DNA of 64,000 nucleotides from Chitinophaga eiseniae (GTDB lineage: Bacteria > Bacteroidota > Bacteroidia > Chitinophagales > Chitinophagaceae), in assembly GCF_900167135.1 (NCBI RefSeq), contig NZ_FUWZ01000001.1:1908336-1972335 (forward strand). Direction: 5' to 3'. The notes under the pieces are model-generated. The model made no database searches, was not told where the DNA came from, and saw only the letters and a list, made by a program, of their open reading frames with translations. The position numbers and the translations under genes are program-made. This document shows positions 17,069 to 25,901 of this stretch, in pieces (position 1 is the stretch's first letter; every line of letters begins with the position of its first letter).

Positions 17069-17131
17069 ATTTGGACATTTGGTTATTTCAATATTGTAGT
17101 ATTCAGCGCATCAATAACCAAATGTCCAAAT
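17069..17131. repeat. Perfect 19-bp A+T-rich inverted repeat
   Basis: Left arm ATTTGGACATTTGGTTATT at 17069-17087, exact reverse complement at 17113-17131, 25-base spacer. It lies between the alkaline phosphatase stop (3 bases away) and the start region of the MBL gene. TTTGG words recur about every 9-10 bases in and next to the left arm. It could act as a terminator for the phosphatase gene, although it lacks a classical G+C stem and T-run. Confidence 0.85.
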
Positions 17132-17133
17132 GC

Positions 17134-18555
17134 TCAGATGCCGGCTGCCTGCAGCATGAACCGGTGCAGGTCTGCATTTTTCACAAATGACGGCAGCATG
17201 GCGCTTCCAGGCCCGGTCATGGCCAGTTCCGCATAATCGGCCGTATGGTCCATGCCTCCCCAGCTGATGGCGGTGTGGGTGCTTTGAATGGCGGCCAGTT
17301 CTTTAAATGGCAGCTTACGGGGATTGTATAACCCTTCGCCGTCGGGACGGGTATAGTGCGTCAGCACGGCAGCCGCTTCCGCTGGCGTGATCACGATGCC
17401 CTGTGCATGTTCTATCCGTGCTATCAGCGCGGCGGGGGTAGTGTCACGCTGAATACCATTCAGTATCCAGTCATTGGTATGACGCATATGCTGCAGTTTA
17501 TCGAAGCGGTCGTCGGTTTTGTCGCTGTAATACAGACCAGGATTGGCGTTGCCGTGGTCGGTAGTGATGATCACGAGCGTGTTTTTGTCTGCTTCCGCAA
17601 AGTCCAGCACTACTTTAATAGCGTCGTCGAAGGCCAGCTGATCGTACAGCAATGCGGCGGCATCGTTGGCATGGGCTGCCCAGTCGACTTTGCCGCCCTC
17701 CACCTGTAGCATAAACCCTTTCGGATGAAGTGACAGGCGACGGATAGCCTGGGTGGTCATTTCGGCGAGGGTTGGCAGCTGTTGCCGGAGCGTGGCGTCC
17801 TGTTCCCGGTCCAGCGCATAGGGAAGACCGTTTTCACAGAAGGCGCCGATGACCGGCACGGCAGGAGACAGGGGAAGCTGCAGCAGGGCGTCGCGGTTGT
17901 CTGCCACCGTGTAACCGTTGGTTTTATATTGTTGCAGCAGGTCCTGCTTATCTTTTCGGGTGCCGGGAAGGAAGTATTCCCGGCCGCCGCCCAGCATAAC
18001 GTCAAACCGCAAAGGCAGATACTGTCGGGCAATTTCGGCCATATCGCCACGGTGACTGTTGTTGATACAGAACCCTGCCGGAGTGGCGTGCGTAATGGGC
18101 ACGGAGGTGACGCAGCCGGTAGCTTTGCCGGCTTTTTTGAATTTTTGCAGGATAGGCGTGTAATGGGTGCCGTCTGCCCCTACATTCAGACTGCCATTAG
18201 GCACGCGTACACCGCCGCCCCAGGCGGAGCTGCCTGCCGCGGAGTCGGTGACGAGCGAACTGGCAGAGGCGGTGCTCATGAGCGCCCGGGCAGCTTTACC
18301 ACTTTCATACAGCTGTAACCAGTGACTCTGTCGTCCTTCCTTGCGCTGCCGCAACAGGCTGGCCATGGTGAGCGTACCGTTGCTCATACCGTCGCTGACC
18401 ATAAAGATAATGTTGCGCGCATGGCCCGTGCTGTCGCCATAGGCGTCAAGGTTATCATTGCGTTGTTGCGTCTGCCCTATGGCGCCTAACGGCCCTGCCA
18501 GCGCTGTTCCCAAGGCGCCAAGGGCGGTGTTCCTGAAAAAATCTCTCCTTTTCAT
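17134..18555 (-). CDS. Tat-exported alkaline phosphatase
   Basis: 473 residues from the ATG at 18555, chosen because it begins MKRRDFFRNTALGALG, a twin-arginine signal; a start 12 codons earlier would displace it. The alkaline phosphatase core (PF00245) is clear: MVSDGMSNG supplies a first metal ligand, VTDSAAGSSAW holds the nucleophile Ser105, and VPITHATPAGF, KVDWAAHANDAA, TTDHGNANPG and WGGMDHTADYAEL carry the remaining zinc and magnesium ligands. The enzyme releases phosphate from monoesters in the periplasm. It is divergent from lgt. Confidence 0.92.
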   Translation of the reverse strand: MKRRDFFRNTALGALGTALAGPLGAIGQTQQRNDNLDAYGDSTGHARNIIFMVSDGMSNGTLTMASLLRQRKEGRQSHWLQLYESGKAARALMSTASASSLVTDSAAGSSAWGGGVRVPNGSLNVGADGTHYTPILQKFKKAGKATGCVTSVPITHATPAGFCINNSHRGDMAEIARQYLPLRFDVMLGGGREYFLPGTRKDKQDLLQQYKTNGYTVADNRDALLQLPLSPAVPVIGAFCENGLPYALDREQDATLRQQLPTLAEMTTQAIRRLSLHPKGFMLQVEGGKVDWAAHANDAAALLYDQLAFDDAIKVVLDFAEADKNTLVIITTDHGNANPGLYYSDKTDDRFDKLQHMRHTNDWILNGIQRDTTPAALIARIEHAQGIVITPAEAAAVLTHYTRPDGEGLYNPRKLPFKELAAIQSTHTAISWGGMDHTADYAELAMTGPGSAMLPSFVKNADLHRFMLQAAGI

Positions 18556-18634
18556 ATGTCGGTTTGTGGTGCACAAAAGTAATCGCTGCATAATAAATGC
18601 ATCAATGTTGCAAATTAAGTTTGTGTAAACTTAC

Positions 18635-18642
18635 TATATTTG
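18635..18642 (+). promoter_or_regulatory. Candidate -7 element (TATATTTG) of the lgt operon
   Basis: TATATTTG fits the Bacteroidetes -7 consensus TAnnTTTG exactly. No TTTG is found at the usual 19-21-base spacing (the nearest is 18620-18623, 11 bases). Transcription would begin close to 18648, so either the message has almost no leader or translation starts at one of the ATG codons at 18663/18666. Confidence 0.45.
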
Positions 18643-18647
18643 CAACT

Positions 18648-19493
18648 ATGTTGCAAAATGAAATGATGCTGTACCTGGTATGGGACCCATCGCCGGAGAT
18701 ATTCCACATCGGCGGTTTTGCCCTGCGCTACTATAGCATAGCCTTTATGGCCGCCTTTGTGCTGAGTTATGTGGTGATGCGGTATATGTTTGACCGGGAA
18801 GGAAAAAACAGGGAGTTGCCGGACCGCCTGCTGGTATACGTCGTTGTGGGCACCATTGTAGGCGCACGGCTGGGACACTGCCTGTTTTATGAATGGGATT
18901 ATTTCCGGTATCATCCGGCAGAAATAGTGCTGCCGTTCCGGCGGGAGAACGGACACTTTAAGTGGACCGGCTACCAGGGCCTCGCCAGCCATGGTGGCGC
19001 CATCGGTATATTAACGGCGACAGCGCTGTTTGCCCGTCGCTATCATGTACCGCTGATATGGATGCTGGACAGGCTGTCCATCGTTATACCGCTGGCAGGC
19101 GCTTTTGTGCGGACAGGCAATTTCTTTAATGCGGAAATCATCGGTAAGCCCTCCCGGTTGCCGTGGGCGGTAGTCTTTGTGCGGGAAGACCTGTTGCCCC
19201 GCCACCCGGCGCAGCTCTATGAGGCGCTCTGCTACCTGCTGATCTTCGGCCTGCTCATCTTCCTGTATAAAAAAAACAAAGGAATACAAAAGCCGGGTTT
19301 TATCTTCGGCCTCCTGCTGATATTGGTGTTTGGCGCCCGTTTTTTGATCGAATTGCTGAAAGAAAACCAGGAGGCTTTTGAAAGTGCATACCTGCTCAAT
19401 ATGGGACAACTGCTGAGTTTACCGCTGATAGCGGCTGGCATTTATTTTATGAGATTTTACAACGATAGCCATGCAAAAAAAGAATCCGATTAA
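18648..19493 (+). CDS. lgt: Prolipoprotein diacylglyceryl transferase
   Basis: 281 residues from ATG 18648; ATG 18666 (MLYLVWDPSPEIF) matches the usual family start equally well. Lgt transfers diacylglycerol from phosphatidylglycerol to the lipobox cysteine of prelipoproteins in the inner membrane. Several membrane helices are visible, starting with YYSIAFMAAFVLSYVVMRYM. Family motifs include GARLGHCLFYEWDYF, GLASHGGAIG with the catalytic-region histidine, GAFVRTGNFFNAEIIG and HPAQLYEAL. The gene heads an operon; its end overlaps the next frame by 23 bases. Many lipoproteins in this window would be its substrates. Confidence 0.93.
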   Translation: MLQNEMMLYLVWDPSPEIFHIGGFALRYYSIAFMAAFVLSYVVMRYMFDREGKNRELPDRLLVYVVVGTIVGARLGHCLFYEWDYFRYHPAEIVLPFRRENGHFKWTGYQGLASHGGAIGILTATALFARRYHVPLIWMLDRLSIVIPLAGAFVRTGNFFNAEIIGKPSRLPWAVVFVREDLLPRHPAQLYEALCYLLIFGLLIFLYKKNKGIQKPGFIFGLLLILVFGARFLIELLKENQEAFESAYLLNMGQLLSLPLIAAGIYFMRFYNDSHAKKESD

Positions 19494-20436
19494 CGTATAT
19501 CTGCTCACCGGCTTCCTGGGTGCGGGCAAAACCACGCTGCTCAACGGGCTGCTGCAGCAGAGCCGCGACCGTCGCAATATCGTCATCGAAAACGAATTCG
19601 GTAAAGTGAACATCGATGCATCGCTGGTGGCGGCGCAGATAGAAAATATCTATGAGCTGACCAGCGGTTGCATCTGCTGCTCGCTCGATAACGAACTGCT
19701 GGAAGTGCTGGGAGGCATTCTAAGACTGGAAGAGCAGCCCGATCAGGTGTTTATAGAAACGACCGGCATCGCGGACGCCGGTAATATCATCGGTATGTTC
19801 AGCATTCCGGACGTGAAAGCCCGCTTCCGGCTGATGTCTACCGTCTGCGTGGCAGATGCGGAGAATGTGGAAACACGCCTTGAGCAAGTGACGGAAGTGG
19901 GTAAACAGCTCTCTTGCGCTGATGTGATCGTGCTGAACAAAACCAAAGATCTTCCGGTGCCGGAACAGCTACGGTTGCAGGCGTTGCTGGAAAATATCAA
20001 TCCGCTGGCATACATCACCGCCACTGCCGACGGCCTGGTGGCCATGGCCGACCTGCAGCCGCAGGAACGCCGGATACCGGCGCCGGCAGCCCGTCTGTCA
20101 GCTGGAGATACCGCCTGCGCCATGCCGGTGGAGAAAACGCCCCACAAGATCAACACCGTACTGTTTGAATCACCTCAGCCGTTTGATCTGCAAATGCTGG
20201 CCTTTGTGCTTGAAATGAATTTTAACGTGTATACCGACCAGTTATACCGCATCAAAGGATATGTGGCCGTAAAAGATCAACCGGAGAAATATCTGGTACA
20301 GTCAACCGGCAACTACCTCAGCATTGTACCGGCCGGTACCTGGGGCGATACACCACCATCATCCACATTGGTGTTTATCGGCAAAGACCTGAAAAGCGCT
20401 ACCATCGAACGTATTCTGCGTCCGGCACTGAAGTGA
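19471..20436 (+). CDS. CobW/COG0523-family metal-chaperone GTPase
   Basis: 321 residues. The G3E GTPase features are clear: Walker A GFLGAGKT at 14-21, the metal-binding CxCC motif in GCICCS (Cys67, Cys69, Cys70), the switch segment FIETTGIADAG and VLNKTKD for base recognition. A CobW C-terminal domain follows from about residue 225. Family members deliver zinc, cobalt or other metals to client proteins using GTP. The gene overlaps lgt by 23 bases and precedes xseA by 47. The client is unknown; there is no zinc-limitation operon around it to suggest one. Confidence 0.9.
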   Translation: MQKKNPINVYLLTGFLGAGKTTLLNGLLQQSRDRRNIVIENEFGKVNIDASLVAAQIENIYELTSGCICCSLDNELLEVLGGILRLEEQPDQVFIETTGIADAGNIIGMFSIPDVKARFRLMSTVCVADAENVETRLEQVTEVGKQLSCADVIVLNKTKDLPVPEQLRLQALLENINPLAYITATADGLVAMADLQPQERRIPAPAARLSAGDTACAMPVEKTPHKINTVLFESPQPFDLQMLAFVLEMNFNVYTDQLYRIKGYVAVKDQPEKYLVQSTGNYLSIVPAGTWGDTPPSSTLVFIGKDLKSATIERILRPALK

Positions 20437-20483
20437 GCAGCGCTGCGGTATGCCGGCGCTTTTCCCTATCTTTACAGTCCACC

Positions 20484-21923
20484 ATGACTGCATCTGAGAC
20501 GATAAAATTGTCAGCGCTGACCGGCAGGATCCAACAGGTCCTCTCCAACGTATTTGGAGAAGAAACTTTTTGGGTGGTGGCCGACGTGACCAACCATGCA
20601 TTTTATGCACAGAAAGGCTACCACTATTTCGACCTGGTGGAGAAAGACACGAACTCCAGCGCCATCGTGGCGAAAGTGGCTGCCGTGGCCTGGGGGAATG
20701 GCTCCATCCGTATCCGGGAATTTGAATACGTGACCGGTCAGCAGTTCAAAAACGATATACATGTGCTGGTGAAAGTGTCGGTCAACTATCACCAGGTGCA
20801 TGGCCTGCAAATTACCTTGCTGGACATCGACACCAACTTCACCATCGGTATGCTGGAACAGCAGAAACAACAAACGCTGCTGCGCCTGCTGGCCGAATGT
20901 TCAGATTACATCTGTAAAGTGGGCGACCGCTATGTGACCCGCAACAATCAGCTGTCTTTCCGGGCCGTGATCCAGAAACTGGCGGTGATCACCTCTGGCA
21001 ACTCTGCCGGCTTCCAGGACTTCCGGCATACGCTGGAACATAACCGTTTCGGATATGCTTTCCAGGTAGACACCTACTTCACCGTGGTGCAGGGAGAATC
21101 AAAAGCGGAACTGGTGCAACAACGCCTGATAGACGTCTATAACAGCGGCGTGCCTTACGATGCCGTGGTGATCATCCGTGGCGGCGGCGCACAAACAGAC
21201 TTTCTTTTGTTTGATACCTTCCTGCTGGGAAGAGCCGTGGCTAAATTCCCTATCCCCATCATCACCGGTATCGGTCACCAGAAAAATGAAACCATCACAG
21301 ACATGATGGCGCACAGTCCCGTGAAAACGCCTACCAAAGCGGCGGAACTGATCATTGCCCACAACAAGGCGTTTGAAGACGGCGTGTCGGATTTGCAGCA
21401 TACCATCCTGATCAGGGCGCAACAGCTTTTTTCCAGCCACTACCAGGCGCTGTCTCAGCTGAATGCTACCGTCATCAATCAAACACGTACTGTCCTGCAG
21501 GGGCAGCGGGAAATGCTGCACGATTATCATAACGTAGTGTCGCACGGCTCCCGCTCCATGTTGCAGCATCACCAGCGTGAGTTGCTGACGCTGTCAGGCG
21601 CCATCCTGGCGAGGCCGCGGGTGGTGATCGCCGGCAAACAGAACGACTTGCAGAACATTACCGCCAACATCCGTTCGTTTAACCGCCTGTATATGCAGAA
21701 CAGGCGCGGACAGCTGGCCCACTACGATACATTATTCAAACTTATGAGCCCTGTCAATATACTGAAGCGTGGTTTTGCCATAGTATATGCAGGCGATAAA
21801 ATTATTAACAGCGCACTGCCTCTGGAGGCTGGCAGCCCTATCACCGTCCGGCTGCACGATGCTTCGCTGGAGGCAACCGTTACCGCTAAAACACCACATG
21901 ATGAACCAGGAACTGACATATGA
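20484..21923 (+). CDS. xseA: Exodeoxyribonuclease VII large subunit
   Basis: 479 residues from ATG 20484 (MTASETIKLSALTGRIQQVL). A -7-like word TATCTTTA at 20467-20474 may give it an internal promoter. The N-terminal OB fold covers about residues 1-110. The catalytic region has the hallmark blocks VIIRGGGAQTDFLLFD, FPIPIITGIGHQKNETITDM and TPTKAAELI. A long helical segment follows, and SPVNILKRGFAIVYA is the conserved C-terminal block. With XseB it degrades single-stranded DNA. Its 3' end overlaps xseB by 26 bases. Confidence 0.95.
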   Translation: MTASETIKLSALTGRIQQVLSNVFGEETFWVVADVTNHAFYAQKGYHYFDLVEKDTNSSAIVAKVAAVAWGNGSIRIREFEYVTGQQFKNDIHVLVKVSVNYHQVHGLQITLLDIDTNFTIGMLEQQKQQTLLRLLAECSDYICKVGDRYVTRNNQLSFRAVIQKLAVITSGNSAGFQDFRHTLEHNRFGYAFQVDTYFTVVQGESKAELVQQRLIDVYNSGVPYDAVVIIRGGGAQTDFLLFDTFLLGRAVAKFPIPIITGIGHQKNETITDMMAHSPVKTPTKAAELIIAHNKAFEDGVSDLQHTILIRAQQLFSSHYQALSQLNATVINQTRTVLQGQREMLHDYHNVVSHGSRSMLQHHQRELLTLSGAILARPRVVIAGKQNDLQNITANIRSFNRLYMQNRRGQLAHYDTLFKLMSPVNILKRGFAIVYAGDKIINSALPLEAGSPITVRLHDASLEATVTAKTPHDEPGTDI

Positions 21924-22110
21924 AGCAGCCTACACCGAACTACAGCAAATAGCGGAAGAAATAGAGAATGAAACCGTTTCGGTGGATATACTGGCTGAAA
22001 AAGTTAAACGGGCTTCCGTACTGATAGAGTTCTGCCAGCAGAAGCTGCGGGCCACGGAAGTGGAGGTCAATAATATCATCAAACAAATGGAAAACAAGCC
22101 GGGCGCCTGA
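21898..22110 (+). CDS. xseB: Exodeoxyribonuclease VII small subunit
   Basis: 70 residues from ATG 21898 (a second ATG follows directly at 21901). ELTYEAAYTELQQIAEEIEN and VDILAEKVKRASVLIEFCQQ are the two conserved helices of XseB, which coats the long helical arm of XseA. The start lies within the end of xseA, implying translational coupling and matched production of the two subunits. Confidence 0.93.
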   Translation: MMNQELTYEAAYTELQQIAEEIENETVSVDILAEKVKRASVLIEFCQQKLRATEVEVNNIIKQMENKPGA

Positions 22111-22192
22111 TGCGTTTATCACGGGTATCGAAATAAGCTGTGTTCCGGAAAAAAGATAGCAGCAGGAAAACGTATATACGTGACCGATAGGA

Positions 22193-23353
22193 TCAGAAAA
22201 CTTCGTTGACCCCGAAGTAGAAGCCTGACTGGTCTTGTCCGCGGCCGTAGTCCAGCCGGATATTGACGCGGTTTTTGAATTCCCAGCGATAGCCGATGCC
22301 ATAACTGACAAGTGTTTGCTGGAAAGAGAGTTCGTTGAAGCGGGAAAATACGTTGCCACCGCCTATCCATACCACGGCGCCGCTGCGGCGGTAAACGCGT
22401 TGCCGCAGTTCCACCTGCCCGGCCATATAGTTACGGTCCCGGTACCGGCCTTCATAGTAGCCGCGTAACCGGTTGGAGCCGCCAGCCTGCGCCAGCATGT
22501 TCCAGGGCACATCGCCACTGTGTTCTTCTGCATAAAAATCCATCGCGAGGATGCTGCCTTTCCAGAGACGTTTGTACCAGTCAAATTGCAGTTCCAGTTT
22601 AGAAAAAACGGTTCGGTTACCCAGAAAAGAAGGGTAGAAGCGGTAGCCTATCCGGGCGTACATCCCGTGGGCGGGGTTGGGAATAAAGTCGCGGGTGTCG
22701 TAAACCACAAAGGGGCCAGCGCCCATGCCGAAAACCCGTTTGGGTTCCATCAACGGTTTACCGGCGCCGGTGTCAATATCTTTGGCCTGCGCATTCTGCA
22801 CATGCGTGCTGATACCGGCATAAAAGCGGTTGCTCAGGTTGATGGCCAGGTCGGCTTGTAATTTCTCTGTGAGCAACAGGTAGTCGGTATACGCATCTTT
22901 GGAAGAACCAGCCCCATAGCCAATTCCCCAGTATTTGTCAGGACGTGAGCTGAAAGAAGCTTTTAACATCAGCCGGAAGCGGTCTTTCGGAAAAATGGTG
23001 GTGCTGTTAAGCCCCAGACCATAAAATCCTGTCAGCGCCACAGAACCGTATACGGCCACATTGGACAGCGGCAGCAGGGTGTCTGCCCGGTCGGTACGGT
23101 ATTGCGCAGCCACCATCACGGCAATGCCTGCGCTGGTTTCAGGGGTATACACTGGTCCTCCGATGAAACTCAGATCTACTTTTTTATGTTTGCTTTCATC
23201 ATTGGTATGCTGAAGATAATGAAGCACGCGCTGATACAACCCCCTCGGGGCCGTGGTGTCGGTACTGTTGCCGGAAGTAGGGGCCTGACGGGCGTTTACT
23301 GTTACACTACAACAGAGCAATATGGGGAGTAGTAGGTTCCTGGGCATGCGCAT
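22193..23353 (-). CDS. BamA/TamA-type (Omp85 superfamily) outer-membrane barrel
   Basis: 386 residues with a signal peptide (about 1-21). There are no POTRA domains; after a short polar region the protein is a predicted beta-barrel (PF01103 type). VYDTRDFIPNPAHGMYARIG is the diagnostic strand-turn of the surface-antigen family, and SNRLRGYYEGRYRDRNY resembles the loop-6 RGY/VRGY motif. The chain ends with a terminal phenylalanine (FGVNEVF), the outer-membrane insertion signal. Single-barrel Omp85 proteins of this kind can be transporters or enzymes; the role here is unknown. Confidence 0.83.
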   Translation of the reverse strand: MRMPRNLLLPILLCCSVTVNARQAPTSGNSTDTTAPRGLYQRVLHYLQHTNDESKHKKVDLSFIGGPVYTPETSAGIAVMVAAQYRTDRADTLLPLSNVAVYGSVALTGFYGLGLNSTTIFPKDRFRLMLKASFSSRPDKYWGIGYGAGSSKDAYTDYLLLTEKLQADLAINLSNRFYAGISTHVQNAQAKDIDTGAGKPLMEPKRVFGMGAGPFVVYDTRDFIPNPAHGMYARIGYRFYPSFLGNRTVFSKLELQFDWYKRLWKGSILAMDFYAEEHSGDVPWNMLAQAGGSNRLRGYYEGRYRDRNYMAGQVELRQRVYRRSGAVVWIGGGNVFSRFNELSFQQTLVSYGIGYRWEFKNRVNIRLDYGRGQDQSGFYFGVNEVF

Positions 23354-23491
23354 GATCGCCCGAAAATAACGATAATTTTCGGAATCATGGATGACACACA
23401 GGTTCGTGGGTTCCAGATTCCCGGCTCACGCCCGGAGCAATGATGTCGTCCAAATCCGAAAGGGTAGGGCCGGGCGGCCGTACAACGTAGC

Positions 23492-23583
23492 CCGGGGCGG
23501 GAGCTTGTCCCGGGTTCCCTTCTCTGTCCTTTCTCCGGTCCCGGAGGCCACACAAACCAGCCCAGGGCTAAAGCCCTGGGCTG
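23492..23583 (-). repeat. Paired G+C-rich hairpins, probable terminator element
   Basis: Two palindromic units lie in the 239-base gap between convergent-spaced minus-strand genes. The first, at about 23492-23514, has CGGGA / TCCCG arms inside CCCGGGG...CCCGGG. The second, at 23558-23583, is a perfect 12-bp inverted repeat (CAGCCCAGGGCT / AGCCCTGGGCTG) with a 2-base centre. The second lies 10 bases after the stop of the RING/TerD gene and may terminate it, though no T-run follows. The rest of the gap shows nothing I can name. Confidence 0.6.
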
Positions 23584-23592
23584 TTGCGGGAA

Positions 23593-25821
23593 TTAATCAA
23601 CAAACAATCGTGTCACGGCGGCGGTATCCATGGCCCATTGGGCAGTGTATACCTCATCGGCGCCGGCGGTATCGGCCAGTTGCAGCTGTTGTGCGGCAGC
23701 TTTCATCTCCAGCAGTTGCCCGATGGTCAGTTTCTGTTCCAGCTTTTTCAGCAAACCGGCCACGTTGTTGCCGTTCAGCTGCTGTACTACCTGTCCTTCA
23801 TAAGGCATTTCCAGCCAGATGATGTTACGGGCGGCTACGTCGAGCACACCGAAGACCAGGCCTTTGGCAAGTCCGCGGGTGATACGCACCTGGTGTTGCA
23901 CACAGGAGGGATCGTAGGCGACGCCTGTTTTGTTGGAAATTTTCATGCTATGGCGGCTATCCATCCATCCCACCACCATCTCTGGTACCAGGCTTCCGGA
24001 GCTAAAGGCGTTACAGGTGAACGTCACGTAGCGGGCGCCGGCGGCAGCCAGTTGCTCTACGTCCAGGTTAATGTACTCGGCGGTCCCTATTTGGTTAGGA
24101 ATAGCGCGGATATCGCCGCTATGTTTACAACCGGTAGTTACCAGCCGGCTGTAGGAACAGTAGTCCGTTGACGCTTCATAGCTGATCTGGCAGCTCAGGT
24201 CCATATCCAGGTGCTGGGCAGGCAATCCTTTACCCCATTGCATGAACAGGCGGATGGTATTTCCCTGCAGCGGGAAACGGGTCCCCATCAGGGCTGCCGG
24301 CAGGTCCTGTACCTGCTCGCTGCGGTCACCGATGGCCAGCGGTATTTTATACAATGCCGGATCGATGTACATGGTACGGCCGGCGGCAGGTATAGCAGCA
24401 AAACGTTTACGGGTGACTTCCAGGCACAGACCGGCAACTGCCAGCTGCATCTGTTCCAGTTCTTCCGCGGTGTACAGGGCCAGCAGCTTATTGGCTGACA
24501 GGCTTTTGGCGGTACCTCCGAGCGGTCTTACCACACGGATGGAAGCAGGGTCGAAGTAGTATTCGGCGTACATCTGCAGGGTGAACAGGAGCCGGGCAGG
24601 CACCTGGTCGGCGATGGCGGAAAATGCTTCTATCGTTACTTCCGGCCCGAACCACAGCATATTGGCAAACAGGGAGCGGGCAAATAATCCCGGCCGCTGC
24701 TGCAACAGGTAGAAGGTGCTGGCAGCGTCGTAACGCAGCCGGAACTGGTCCAGCCGTCCCTGCCACACGTCATAGTCTTCCCGGTAAAATTTATCCAGGA
24801 TGGTACGCAGGTGCTCAAAGCCGGTACGCTTGCTGTATTCCGGCAGGCGCAGGGCGCGGATAAAACGTACCCACATCTGTCTTTTAGGATGCATATCGGC
24901 GCAGACCTTTGCGGCGTCCATAGACAGCCCGTTGATCCAGCGAGCAGCCATCAGCGCATCTTCACGGCGGTATTTCAGTTTCAGCGAAGCGGCAGCAGCG
25001 GTTTTGCCGGACAGGTCTTTATTACCGGCGCGGGGCCCGATCGCATTACGCTGCGTACGCGCGATAATGGTCTTCGGCGCTACCAGTTGCAGGAAACCGG
25101 TATGTTTAAACCACAGGTAACGGAGTATATCCGTGGGCGTGTTAAACAATGCCTGCGCTTTTTCTGCACGGCCTTGCTGTACCAGGATATCGATAACGGT
25201 GATCGCTGTTTCTCGCATAGCGATTTTTCCTTCCGGCACCGGCAGTTCCGTCAGCAAACGACGCAGGCTGCTCTGTTGGGTGGCGTCCAGCGCGGTACGG
25301 GAGGCCAGCAGATTTTCAAGGTATTGTTCCGCATCTTCCAGTGTCCACAGGTCTAATACCCGCAGTTTTTTATTCTGGCCGTAATGCTCAATGGCAGCGG
25401 CTTCCAGCGGTGTGCCGCAGAAAGGGCAACCATTATAACGTTCCAGCGGAAAAGTATGGGGCGGTATCAGGCAACCGCAGGCCAGCCTTGTCCCCCCGGT
25501 AAGACCCAGTAAGTTGGTGAAATAAGTGATGAGATGATCGGCATAGGATTCTCCCGTAGGTACGCTCCAGTTTTTTACCAGCGGCGCCCAGTTCAAATCT
25601 GTACCCAGCACTTTCCGGAGATGTTCCAGCAGCTGTGTATGCGTGGCGGCATCGGTTTTTTCCAGGGCGCGTAACAGCCGCTCGGACACGCCGAATCCCA
25701 GTTTGGCCATATTGGCCACCAGCAGGGTGGTATCGGGGTTCATTCCTGCAGCGCCATTCATGGCGTTTGCCGGAATATAAACGGCCTGTTGACGTAATGC
25801 TACTTTTAGGATCTTGTTCAT
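23593..25821 (-). CDS. RING-like zinc-binding protein with TerD-like C-terminal region
   Basis: 742 residues, cytoplasmic. A zinc-binding cluster near 115-135 has the pattern C115-x-C117-x4-H122...C132-x2-C135 (ACGCLIPPH, GCPFCGTPLE). The middle is helical. At about 545-680 the sequence resembles a TerD domain: HLDMDLSCQISYE, GCKHSGDIR, EYINLDVEQLAAAGARYVTF. This architecture fits the family I know as MXAN_6230/SCO0854 RING-domain proteins, which are associated with TerD-type stress proteins; the assignment is from memory of the architecture. Such proteins are thought to act in bacterial stress or conflict pathways, without a proven mechanism. A tRNA-like element lies 80 bases upstream on the same strand. 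Confidence 0.65.
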   Translation of the reverse strand: MNKILKVALRQQAVYIPANAMNGAAGMNPDTTLLVANMAKLGFGVSERLLRALEKTDAATHTQLLEHLRKVLGTDLNWAPLVKNWSVPTGESYADHLITYFTNLLGLTGGTRLACGCLIPPHTFPLERYNGCPFCGTPLEAAAIEHYGQNKKLRVLDLWTLEDAEQYLENLLASRTALDATQQSSLRRLLTELPVPEGKIAMRETAITVIDILVQQGRAEKAQALFNTPTDILRYLWFKHTGFLQLVAPKTIIARTQRNAIGPRAGNKDLSGKTAAAASLKLKYRREDALMAARWINGLSMDAAKVCADMHPKRQMWVRFIRALRLPEYSKRTGFEHLRTILDKFYREDYDVWQGRLDQFRLRYDAASTFYLLQQRPGLFARSLFANMLWFGPEVTIEAFSAIADQVPARLLFTLQMYAEYYFDPASIRVVRPLGGTAKSLSANKLLALYTAEELEQMQLAVAGLCLEVTRKRFAAIPAAGRTMYIDPALYKIPLAIGDRSEQVQDLPAALMGTRFPLQGNTIRLFMQWGKGLPAQHLDMDLSCQISYEASTDYCSYSRLVTTGCKHSGDIRAIPNQIGTAEYINLDVEQLAAAGARYVTFTCNAFSSGSLVPEMVVGWMDSRHSMKISNKTGVAYDPSCVQHQVRITRGLAKGLVFGVLDVAARNIIWLEMPYEGQVVQQLNGNNVAGLLKKLEQKLTIGQLLEMKAAAQQLQLADTAGADEVYTAQWAMDTAAVTRLFVD

Positions 25822-25901
25822 CGTTACAATTTTTATAATCAGATAATTTTGTCGCTATTTTTTAACAGAAAAATGAAGTAAGCAACAATTGACCTTGATA
25901 G

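Noticed and set aside
18597..18647. Upstream start for Lgt giving an N-terminal extension
   Set aside because: It precedes the candidate -7 element TATATTTG, and the extra residues do not resemble Lgt N-termini.
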